Below are positions 1 through 5,308 of a DNA stretch of 8,734 bases, one piece after another (position 1 is the first letter of the stretch; the number at the start of each line of letters is the position of its first letter). The DNA comes from Bacillota bacterium (GTDB lineage: Bacteria > Bacillota > Negativicutes > Veillonellales > Negativicoccaceae). The translations under genes and the position numbers were made by a program. The notes below the pieces were generated by a model. That model searched no databases. It was not told the origin of the DNA and saw only the letters and a program-made list of their open reading frames with translations. The stretch covers positions 1 to 8,734 of the forward strand of contig JAEZZT010000141.1 of assembly GCA_023418435.1 (NCBI GenBank), read 5' to 3'.

Positions 1-35
1 AGTCAGGCTCCTTCGGCCAGCTCGGACACCTCTCC
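1..35 (-). tRNA. tRNA-Ser, 5' part only (cut by window start)
   Basis: Read on the minus strand, this stretch has a seven-base acceptor strand (GGAGAGG), the TG spacer, a D-arm of the form TCC-loop-GGA with a long loop containing the GG pair, and then the 5' anticodon-stem strand CCTGA followed by C32 and T33. This is the pattern of bacterial serine tRNAs. The window ends exactly before base 34, so the anticodon, variable arm and T-arm are missing and the isoacceptor cannot be stated. The pairing partner TCAGG should lie just outside the window. Confidence 0.85.
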
Positions 36-46
36 AATACTGACAT

Positions 47-76
47 ATCATAACATACTAATTTCTACTTCGTCAA
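47..76 (-). promoter_or_regulatory. promoter of the tRNA-Ser gene
   Basis: On the minus strand there is a -35 element TTGACG (71-76) and a -10 element TATGAT (47-52), separated by 18 bases. Each matches the housekeeping consensus at five of six positions. The expected start falls about five bases before the mature tRNA 5' end, which suits a separately transcribed tRNA with a short leader for RNase P removal. I see no terminator between tadA and this promoter, so read-through from tadA is also possible. Confidence 0.55.
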
Positions 77-115
77 ATTGATTTAGTGGAGCAATGTAAG
101 CGTGAAAAGAAGGAA

Positions 116-688
116 TCAGCAATATTCATCGGGGTGATGGTCCTCGTGATCGCAAGTACAAGCGTAATTTTTACAGCAAGGACACTCGCTCGGAGCGAAT
201 GTATGGTGCTGTGTGGTAGATACCATCAACCGGGTCATCTTTTGGCGGCGTTCACGGAAAAAGTTTTTCATCAGGTTCCGGCACTCTTCCTCGCAGACGC
301 CGGCGCGGATACTGACTTGATGATTGAGTGCATCGTGATCCGCAATGCGGAAGATAGATTCCACCCCGCCGCCTTTGCTATCGGGAGCTCCATAGACTAA
401 GCGTTGAATACGACTGTTGACGATCGCTCCTGCGCACATGGGGCAGGGCTCAATGGTGACATAGAGTGTGCAATCAGCCAAGCGCCAACGATCCAAACGC
501 TCGCAAGCTTCGCGGATGGCGATGATTTCTGCATGTGCAGTAGCATCCGGTAAACTCTCTCGTAAATTATAACCGCGTGCAATTACCTCGTCGTTTCGGA
601 CGATAATCGCGCCAATCGGTATTTCACCTATTTCATAAGCGCGTTGTGCCTCTTGCAATGCCAGATGCATATATTGTTCGTCAGTCAC
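116..688 (-). CDS. tadA: tRNA-specific adenosine deaminase TadA with Cys/His-rich tail
   Basis: This is a zinc-dependent deaminase of 190 residues. In the TadA family it converts A34 to inosine in the wobble position of tRNA-Arg(ACG) in the cytoplasm. Visible signatures are the HAE motif (His52, Glu54; zinc ligand and proton shuttle) and PCPMC (Cys82, Cys85; zinc ligands). An N-terminal helix beginning DEQYMHLALQEA and the family C-terminal helix NFFRERR near residue 142 are also present. The start is a GTG preceded by GGAGGT with short spacing. It overlaps the stop of the upstream membrane protein gene as GTGA, suggesting translational coupling. The frame stays open far upstream, but that part lies inside the neighbouring gene. 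The family is usually about 150-170 residues long. Here roughly 40 extra residues follow the deaminase core and hold a cluster of Cys and His (CPCC, CTC, HEDHH). The identification is firm; the tail's role is unknown. Confidence 0.93.
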   Translation of the reverse strand: MTDEQYMHLALQEAQRAYEIGEIPIGAIIVRNDEVIARGYNLRESLPDATAHAEIIAIREACERLDRWRLADCTLYVTIEPCPMCAGAIVNSRIQRLVYGAPDSKGGGVESIFRIADHDALNHQVSIRAGVCEEECRNLMKNFFRERRQKMTRLMVSTTQHHTFAPSECPCCKNYACTCDHEDHHPDEYC

Positions 689-1332
689 AAAGCACCTCCG
701 GGTAAGACATAGTATTGAATAGAAAACCATTGAAAAACGGAGCCTAAAAGCACGAAAACATGCCAAACAGGATGGGCATAAGGCATTTTCTTTTGCATGT
801 AGAAAATACTGCCCACGGTATAGAAGACACCGCCGAGGGCAAGCCAAATCAGTCCGGGTAATGAGACTGTTTGCCAGAGTTCCGGCAAAAGAAAAGCGGC
901 CAGCCATCCCATTAATAAATAACAAATAGTAGAAAACAATTTAAATCTTCCGGCAAAAAATAATTTAAAGCAAATGCCGACTAGAGCGATTCCCCAAATC
1001 AAGGCGCTCCAAGTAAAGCCGTTACCGTCCCGCAAAGAGATCCACAGATAAGGTGTGTATGACCCGGCAATCATGATATAGATAGCTGCATGATCGAAAC
1101 GTCGGCAGAAGGCTTTCCAACGTGGAAAAGGGAAAAAGCTGTGATACACGGTGCTGCAGATGTATAAAATGATAAACGATAGTCCGTAAACCCAGATGGC
1201 AGCATAGCTCCAAGGTGAATACCCGGATTGTGATACTGTATAGAGTCCATAAATCAAGGCAGCGATACCTAAGATGATCCCTAACGCATGCGTGACAATA
1301 TTCCAAATTTCCTCTTTAGTCTGACGCGGCAT
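685..1332 (-). CDS. trhA: TrhA/hemolysin III family (PAQR-like) membrane protein
   Basis: This is a 215-residue polytopic inner-membrane protein with about seven hydrophobic segments. Family motifs are visible: the N-terminal EEIWNIVTHALG (Glu8, His15), STVYH (residues 60-64), FDHAAIYIMIAGSYTP (from residue 79) and HPVWH (His187, His191). In PAQR/hemolysin III proteins the conserved Ser, Asp and His residues are thought to form a metal-dependent hydrolase site in the membrane. Bacterial members have been linked to membrane fluidity and energetics, and the name hemolysin III is historical. The start ATG has a good ribosome site (GGGAGGAAACT). The stop overlaps the tadA start by four bases, so the two are translated together. 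The gene follows xpt by 67 bases with no clear terminator. Family assignment is secure; the cellular substrate is not known from sequence. Confidence 0.88.
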   Translation of the reverse strand: MPRQTKEEIWNIVTHALGIILGIAALIYGLYTVSQSGYSPWSYAAIWVYGLSFIILYICSTVYHSFFPFPRWKAFCRRFDHAAIYIMIAGSYTPYLWISLRDGNGFTWSALIWGIALVGICFKLFFAGRFKLFSTICYLLMGWLAAFLLPELWQTVSLPGLIWLALGGVFYTVGSIFYMQKKMPYAHPVWHVFVLLGSVFQWFSIQYYVLPGGAL

Positions 1333-1399
1333 AGTTTCCTCCCGGATATATTAATAGTAATTTGTACTATATACCGATGTGGAGGTTCATAAAAGAACG

Positions 1400-1969
1400 C
1401 TACTCGGCAAAAATAACTTGATTGTCGGCAAAGGATTGGATTCTCACTAGAGAGTGAAGGTCGTAGCCGGCAGCACGCAGTTTATCGGCTCCGGGCTGAA
1501 AGCTTTTTTCGATGACAATTCCGATTCCGGCAACGGTAGATCCGGCCGTTTCTACCAATTGAGCCAAACCTAGGCTGGCTTCCCCTTGAGCAAGAAAATC
1601 ATCAACAATGAGGACTTTTTCGCCTGCAGGCAGAAACTCTTTGGATACGGTGACACAAAAGTCACGATTTTTGGTATAAGAATGGATAATCGTACTGTAG
1701 AGCTCATCGGACATGACGCTTTGTGCTTGTTTACGTGCAAAAACGACCGGTCGTTGCAGTTCGTAAGCTGTCGCGAGAGCAACGTCAATTCCGCTGGCCT
1801 CGATGGTTAAGATGCGGGTAATGCCGTGCATGCGAAAGTAATCAGCCATACGCTCGCCGATTTCTCGATAAATATCCGGATCTAATTGCTGATTGATAAA
1901 ACTGTCCACTTTTAAAATGCGATTGTCAATAATCCGGCCTTGAGTACGAATCTTTTCTTCTAATAACAT
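1400..1969 (-). CDS. xpt: xanthine phosphoribosyltransferase
   Basis: This is a cytoplasmic purine salvage enzyme that joins xanthine to PRPP to make XMP. The product is 189 residues, close to the roughly 190 of the Bacillus enzyme. Seen in the sequence are the Xpt-type N-terminus (LKVDSFINQQLDP, residues 19-31), the TIEASGIDVA segment around residues 55-64, the FARK strand near 77-80, and the PRPP-binding loop VLIVDDFLAQGEA at 119-131. I chose the ATG at 1969 because AAAGGAAG precedes it at proper spacing. A longer in-frame ATG at 2005 has no ribosome site and sits within the proposed promoter -10. A candidate PurBox lies upstream. Xanthine permease, the usual partner, is not adjacent here. 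No purine riboswitch is visible and the leader would be only about 28 bases. Confidence 0.93.
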   Translation of the reverse strand: MLLEEKIRTQGRIIDNRILKVDSFINQQLDPDIYREIGERMADYFRMHGITRILTIEASGIDVALATAYELQRPVVFARKQAQSVMSDELYSTIIHSYTKNRDFCVTVSKEFLPAGEKVLIVDDFLAQGEASLGLAQLVETAGSTVAGIGIVIEKSFQPGADKLRAAGYDLHSLVRIQSFADNQVIFAE

Positions 1970-2003
1970 GATTATTCTTCCTTTAGTTGAAGTCTTTTTC
2001 TTC

Positions 2004-2032
2004 ATGCTAATGGAAAGGCGTTAGCAAGTCAA
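2004..2032 (-). promoter_or_regulatory. promoter of xpt (and perhaps trhA-tadA)
   Basis: On the minus strand TTGACT (2027-2032) and TAGCAT (2004-2009) are separated by exactly 17 bases. The -35 matches consensus at five positions and the -10 at four. Transcription would begin near 1997, leaving a leader of about 28 bases before the xpt start codon. That is too short for a purine riboswitch, and it places the upstream in-frame ATG outside the message. Confidence 0.5.
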
Positions 2033-2138
2033 GCCAAGAAGAATAGATTGCATGAATAAAGATAGAAGCAATTCGGTGATAAAATTCAGATGGAAATGAA
2101 TGTTTTAAGTAAAGGAGAAATACACTGAATTTAAGGGG

Positions 2139-2151
2139 ATAGTTCGGTTTT
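2139..2151 (-). promoter_or_regulatory. candidate PurR operator (PurBox)
   Basis: The minus strand reads AAAACCGAACTAT, which fits all 13 positions of the Bacillus/Lactococcus PurBox consensus AWWWCCGAACWWT. It lies upstream of xpt, a known PurR target in Bacilli. Functional Bacillus sites are usually paired. The nearest partner, ATTATTGAACAAT on the plus strand at 2161-2173, matches 11 of 13, but its spacing and orientation differ from the Bacillus arrangement. The site is about 107 bases from the xpt -35 and could serve the rightward genes instead. Confidence 0.35.
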
Positions 2152-2186
2152 AAACGAAGAATTATTGAACAATAAATGGATTTATT

Positions 2187-2216
2187 TTGACACTTTAGAA
2201 AAGAGATGATTAGAAA
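2187..2216 (+). promoter_or_regulatory. possible upstream rightward promoter
   Basis: A perfect -35 hexamer TTGACA (2187-2192) is followed after 18 bases by TAGAAA (2211-2216), a four-of-six -10. An A/T inverted repeat, AATAAA-TGGA-TTTATT (2171-2186), directly abuts the -35 and could be an operator. A transcript from here would have a leader of about 215 bases before the first exported-protein gene. Confidence 0.3.
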
Positions 2217-2365
2217 AAGTTAAGTTTTAAAGTGAAAGGATGCATAATAATAAATCCTTGTTTTATAAGGAGCGAGCGAAAATGGATTATAAAGAGGAAA
2301 CAAATTTCTCAAAATAAGTCAATGGAAACTGATAAAAAAGTGGGTTTTTTCTAATCTTTTTTGGG

Positions 2366-2371
2366 TATAAT
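2366..2371 (+). promoter_or_regulatory. -10 element of a promoter for the exported-protein genes
   Basis: A perfect TATAAT sits 68 bases ahead of the start codon at 2440. No good -35 is found at 16-18 bases; that stretch is a run of T with some G (2342-2350). The promoter may therefore depend on an activator or be weak. The resulting leader of about 60 bases would contain the hairpin at 2378-2393. Confidence 0.4.
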
Positions 2372-2439
2372 AATGTTGCAGTGGAAATACTGCTAAACTC
2401 AGATTATCAAGAAAATGATATCAATCGAGGAGGATTATT

Positions 2440-3099
2440 ATGAAAGCATTGAAAAAAGCGACTTTGGTAGGATTGATGGCAATGGCAATTGGCGGCAGTG
2501 CTATGGCAGCACCTGCTCAAGTAGGTTATTTGCAAGTGATGGGCTTTGAAAATCCGAAAGCGGAAGCTCAAGTGAACCAACAATTGGCTCATATAGCGAA
2601 AGATTTCAAAGGCCAAGTAGCTGCACTGAAACCGGTGAAAAATTTTGAAGGTCTCGGTGTCATGAAAATGGATACTACTTTTGAAAACAAAGATGTTTTA
2701 AATGTAGGTGTCGAGACTTATGTAATAAAAGCAGGTGCCGCTCATGGCGAAACTAAGTTTATGACGATATTGTTCGATAAGAAAACCGGCAAAACTCTGA
2801 ATCCGGCTGAAGTGCTTCAATATGCTAAAGTAGATCGTAAAGCATTGGTGAAAGTCGTTACCATGCGTGCAGAACAAGCGGTAAAACAAGGTGCTCACAT
2901 TAATGTGAAAGCATTGGAAAAGAAAATCATAGATCAGAAGTATGTTCCGAGTATATTCTTCCGTGCTGACGGAGTGCCGATGATCTACTTCCAACAGGGT
3001 GAGGTAGCTCCTATTTCCGACGGTATGATTGTGATTCCGCTGCCGGAATTGTTGCAAATGGTTCAAAAAGAAAAAGCTCCGGTCAAAGCGGCCAAATAA
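2440..3099 (+). CDS. exported DUF4163/DUF3298 domain protein
   Basis: The product is 219 residues with a clear Sec signal peptide: KALKK, then a hydrophobic core, with cleavage likely after AMA at residue 23. The mature part resembles the DUF4163 plus DUF3298 arrangement found in the extracellular part of RsiV and in PdaC. An N-terminal FENPKAEAQVNQQL helix is followed by GAAHGETKFMTILFDKKTGKTL (family GGAHG and DLKTGK motifs), and near the C-terminus come FFRADGVPMIYFQQGEVAP and a strand IVIPLPEL. The GAAHG motif starts at residue 99. Unlike RsiV there is no cytoplasmic anti-sigma part and no membrane anchor after cleavage, so it is probably a free periplasmic or cell-surface protein. Its activity is unknown: some family members bind lysozyme, others are linked to peptidoglycan deacetylases. 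GAGGAGG lies at good spacing before the ATG. The mature protein has no cysteine and ends in a Lys/Ala tail. It is first of three consecutive genes for exported proteins. Confidence 0.75.
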   Translation: MKALKKATLVGLMAMAIGGSAMAAPAQVGYLQVMGFENPKAEAQVNQQLAHIAKDFKGQVAALKPVKNFEGLGVMKMDTTFENKDVLNVGVETYVIKAGAAHGETKFMTILFDKKTGKTLNPAEVLQYAKVDRKALVKVVTMRAEQAVKQGAHINVKALEKKIIDQKYVPSIFFRADGVPMIYFQQGEVAPISDGMIVIPLPELLQMVQKEKAPVKAAK

Positions 3100-3128
3100 T
3101 ACTCGTTCCAACCAACTGAATGAAAGCT

Positions 3129-3149
3129 ATTCGATGGAGCATATCGAAT
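3129..3149 (+). other. perfect 7-bp hairpin between first and second exported-protein genes
   Basis: ATTCGAT and ATCGAAT flank a seven-base loop. No run of T follows directly, so it is not a classical terminator. It may be a processing or stability element in a shared message. It also makes the in-frame ATG at 3148 an unlikely start for the next gene. Confidence 0.4.
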
Positions 3150-3195
3150 GACCTTTGACCCTGTTTATTTTGATAAAATATCAAGGAGTGAGGAT

Positions 3196-4311
3196 ATGAA
3201 TAGAAAAATAAAAAGTACAGCTTTGGCTTTGATGGTAGTGACGGCTTGTGGAAGTGTGGCTATGGCACATCCTTACATGAAGAATCATCAAGACTATTAT
3301 CAAAATCAGAGAGTCGTCCAAGCTGTGACTTCACAACGTTCATCCGGTGTATACTCAGTTGAGGTCGACAAAGTGTTGGACAAGACAAGTGTCGGTGTGG
3401 GTGAAAAACTGATGAGTCGCATCGGCGAAATTATTCGCGATGATGATTATGAAGATGCTACCGCTCGACAACAAGCTATTCAAAATGTGCTTGATAAAGA
3501 AAAAGCGGGCAAATTCACCGTAGCTGCCTACAACAACGATTACGGTCCGAAACATATAGATCTGTATATGATCTTTGATAGCGATCGTCTTGATGATCAA
3601 ATGCGCAAGGCGGAAAGAGAACGTTCTCGCTGGGCGGATGAAAATTATGGTTTGAACCGCCGAGAAAGTCTTGCAGACCAGCAACATTTTGCAGATCGCA
3701 TTAATGATGTGTTGAAACGTATCGGCGTGCCTTGGAGTATTGAAAAACTAACAGAAAAAGAAGATCGATCTTATTTTCATGACAAAGAAATATCCCGCCG
3801 TTCCGTATACGATGTCAACGAATATCGTGTCATCGACCATACGAATTCCTTGGCCAAAGAGGATTTGAAATCTTTACAGGATTTTGCAAAACCCTATATG
3901 GGTAAAAAAGTGCTTGGCAAGGATGTGTTCCGGGTAGAAGATGAAAATCAAGACTACTTAGATCGCGCCTATGGCAAGAACGTATATGAAGTCAGAGTAA
4001 TGGAAGCTGCAGGACAGAATAATCGTTTGAATATTTACGTAGACCGAGCAGCGAACGGTCGTATACTGGGACAGGGACTCCGCTTGGGTGTCATAGATGA
4101 AACAAGGGCTTTGTCACGTGAAGATTTGCAACGAATTGATGATGTAGTGGCGGATTATCAAAAACGCAGCGGCAATGCAAAATCTCTAGCGGAGCAAGCC
4201 GAAGATGCAGTAGAAGCATATTTGGACAATGTGTATGGTAAAGATGCTTATGATACTAAATTGACTTATCGTCAAGGCAACTTCTACCAAATCCGAGTGA
4301 GACAACATTAA
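3196..4311 (+). CDS. exported repeat protein of unknown function (three-unit)
   Basis: I do not recognise this 371-residue protein. It begins with a signal peptide (MNRKIK, then STALALMVVTA). It could be cut after AMA at residue 24. Alternatively, VTAC at residues 15-18 fits the lipobox, which would make Cys18 a lipid anchor; Cys18 is the only cysteine in the protein. Two clear copies of a 75-80 residue unit lie at about 205-283 and 295-369. They share V-I-D near the start, a helix, a second helix with AEDAVEAYLD in the last copy, then YGKxxYxxxx and closing strands. A more diverged copy seems to lie at 52-128. Between them, residues 129-204 are highly charged and probably helical. The start at 3196 has AAGGAG at seven bases; an in-frame ATG at 3148 lies in a hairpin and lacks a ribosome site and signal peptide. 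It is 96 bases after the DUF3298 gene and 63 before its paralogue. Confidence 0.7.
   Translation: MNRKIKSTALALMVVTACGSVAMAHPYMKNHQDYYQNQRVVQAVTSQRSSGVYSVEVDKVLDKTSVGVGEKLMSRIGEIIRDDDYEDATARQQAIQNVLDKEKAGKFTVAAYNNDYGPKHIDLYMIFDSDRLDDQMRKAERERSRWADENYGLNRRESLADQQHFADRINDVLKRIGVPWSIEKLTEKEDRSYFHDKEISRRSVYDVNEYRVIDHTNSLAKEDLKSLQDFAKPYMGKKVLGKDVFRVEDENQDYLDRAYGKNVYEVRVMEAAGQNNRLNIYVDRAANGRILGQGLRLGVIDETRALSREDLQRIDDVVADYQKRSGNAKSLAEQAEDAVEAYLDNVYGKDAYDTKLTYRQGNFYQIRVRQH
3349..4302 (+). repeat. protein-level repeat units in the 371-residue exported protein
   Basis: Approximate units are 3349-3579 (diverged), 3808-4044 and 4078-4302. The last is closest to those of the neighbouring gene: AEQAEDAVEAYLDNVYGKD compares with AEHAEDAVEHYLDGKYGKD. 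Boundaries were set by eye. The first unit is assigned from the pattern of helices and strands rather than from strong identity. Confidence 0.55.
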
Positions 4312-4374
4312 TATCGGCATTAGTTGATAGATGTTTTCATGTGAATAGTTCATTGAGATGAGGAGGAAAGATAT

Positions 4375-5244
4375 ATGAAAAAAACAATTGCAGTGTTAGC
4401 TCTTTCGGCAGCTATTACGGGGGTTGTAAGTGCAGCTGATTACTATACGGTGCAACAATATAATCTGATTGACCGTACCGGAACTTTGACGGCGGAGAGC
4501 CGTGAGGAGATCGGACGAATTGCGGTACCTTTCTTGGGCACCAATATTCATGAAGATCGCATCGATCAAGCGGAAGATGTAGTAGAAAATTACTTGGATT
4601 CCGTTTTCGGCAAAGATGTATATGAAGTAGATATGGCAGATACAACGGTCAATAATACGATGGACATGTATATTGAGCGTGGAGATAATTATGACCGCAG
4701 AGGTGCTTTGACAGTTGCCCAACCGACCAATCCGGTGACGAGCAATGTATACGAATTGGTAGATGATAGCGGCAAGTTGACAGCTCAAGATCGTGCTGCG
4801 ATTACAGATATCTTGAATCGTTATACCCAAGGTCAAATGAATTCGGAAAAATTAGCCGATGAAGCGGAAGATGCCGTAGAGCATTATTTGGATCATCAAT
4901 ACTCGGATCATTTGTATGATGCGGATATGATTTATCTTGCCCCCGGCAAATGGCGCTTGAAAGTATTCAGTGAAGTGAGTTCGACAGGTAAGCATGCGGC
5001 TGTAAAAGGCGTTATTTATCAGCTGACGGATTACACCGGTGCTTTGCAAGCGGAAGATCGTACAGCTATCACTGAGATCTTGGGACGCTTTACCCATGGC
5101 ACGGCTGCTATCAGCAAATTGGCAGAACATGCGGAAGATGCCGTAGAGCATTACTTGGATGGCAAGTACGGCAAAGATGTCTACGATGTGGATATGAAAG
5201 TACTGCCGAATGGTAATTACGACGTTCAGATTAAACATGATTAA
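4375..5244 (+). CDS. exported repeat protein of unknown function (three tandem units)
   Basis: This 289-residue protein has a typical Sec signal peptide (MKKTIAVLALSAAITGVVSA, cut before ADYY) and then three copies of one unit at residues 23-102, 125-198 and 214-287. Each unit runs: a Y-x-L-x-D-x-(T/S)-G-x-L start, a helix of the form (E/D)-x-R-x-x-I-x-x-I, a second acidic helix AED-x-V-E-x-YLD, a core (Y/F)GKDVY-x-VDM that is altered in unit two, and closing strands. It has no cysteine, no membrane segment after the signal peptide and no catalytic motif that I can see, so a structural or binding role in the periplasm or on the surface is more likely than an enzyme. The alpha-beta layout recalls PepSY-type small domains, but I would not claim membership. 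The ribosome site is GAGGAGGAAAGATAT before ATG. It shares its unit with the preceding gene, pointing to duplication, and a strong terminator overlaps its stop codon. Confidence 0.72.
   Translation: MKKTIAVLALSAAITGVVSAADYYTVQQYNLIDRTGTLTAESREEIGRIAVPFLGTNIHEDRIDQAEDVVENYLDSVFGKDVYEVDMADTTVNNTMDMYIERGDNYDRRGALTVAQPTNPVTSNVYELVDDSGKLTAQDRAAITDILNRYTQGQMNSEKLADEAEDAVEHYLDHQYSDHLYDADMIYLAPGKWRLKVFSEVSSTGKHAAVKGVIYQLTDYTGALQAEDRTAITEILGRFTHGTAAISKLAEHAEDAVEHYLDGKYGKDVYDVDMKVLPNGNYDVQIKHD
4441..5235 (+). repeat. three tandem protein repeat units in the 289-residue exported protein
   Basis: Units lie at about 4441-4680, 4747-4968 and 5014-5235, joined by short linkers. Units two and three share a 30-base block (4864-4893 and 5131-5160) that differs at one position, while the surrounding bases have diverged much more. 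This suggests purifying selection on the acidic helix, a recent exchange, or both. Confidence 0.75.
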
Positions 5245-5271
5245 AAAGAGGAGCAGTTGCTCCTCTTTTTT
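5243..5271 (+). terminator. rho-independent terminator of the exported-protein genes
   Basis: The stem GAGGAGC / GCTCCTC with loop AGTT is extended by A-T pairs to about 12 pairs and followed by a run of T. It begins within the stop codon of the last repeat-protein gene. The A-tract and T-tract are near symmetrical, but no gene points leftward from the right side. Confidence 0.92.
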
Positions 5272-5273
5272 AC

Positions 5274-5302
5274 TTGACTTCATGTTCATGGATGTTTATA
5301 AT
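5274..5302 (+). promoter_or_regulatory. promoter of the T-box leader and ileS
   Basis: TTGACT (5274-5279) and a perfect TATAAT (5297-5302) are separated by exactly 17 bases, giving a near-consensus housekeeping promoter. Transcription should start near 5309. It begins three bases after the T-run of the preceding terminator. Confidence 0.85.
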
Positions 5303-5308
5303 AATGGA

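Larger units (their letters stand above)
2033..2439. other. AT-rich divergent intergenic region, about 400 bases
   Basis: No convincing gene lies between the xpt promoter and the exported-protein genes. What can be seen, left to right: a PurBox match (2139-2151); a second, weaker GAAC-containing box (2161-2173); an A/T inverted repeat (2171-2186) abutting a perfect TTGACA; a 25-codon open frame (2240-2317) with an internal ATG at 2282 preceded by AAGGAG; a TATAAT (2366-2371); and a short hairpin (2378-2393) in what would be the leader of the first exported-protein gene. Everything except the -35 and -10 matches is tentative. Confidence 0.5.

Noticed and set aside
86..400. Plus-strand open frame opposite tadA
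   Set aside because: It is antisense to conserved deaminase motifs, has no ribosome site and no recognisable protein features.
689..925. Upstream extension of the tadA frame to 925
   Set aside because: The extra residues lie inside the well-supported TrhA-like gene, lack deaminase similarity and have no ribosome site. The GTG at 688 has a strong one.
1970..2005. Longer xpt start at 2005
   Set aside because: No ribosome site precedes it, it adds a Lys-rich stretch not typical of Xpt, and it overlaps the proposed -10 element.
1970..2140. Purine riboswitch ahead of xpt
   Set aside because: I looked for the conserved purine aptamer core on the minus strand and did not find it. The promoter leaves too short a leader.
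3155..3183. Promoter directly ahead of the 371-residue protein gene (TTGACC with TGATAAAAT)
   Set aside because: The two elements are only 13 bases apart. If the extended -10 worked alone, transcription would start within the ribosome site.
2407..5289. Minus-strand open frames opposite the three exported-protein genes
   Set aside because: They are antisense shadows. The plus-strand genes have signal peptides, ribosome sites and repeats conserved between them.
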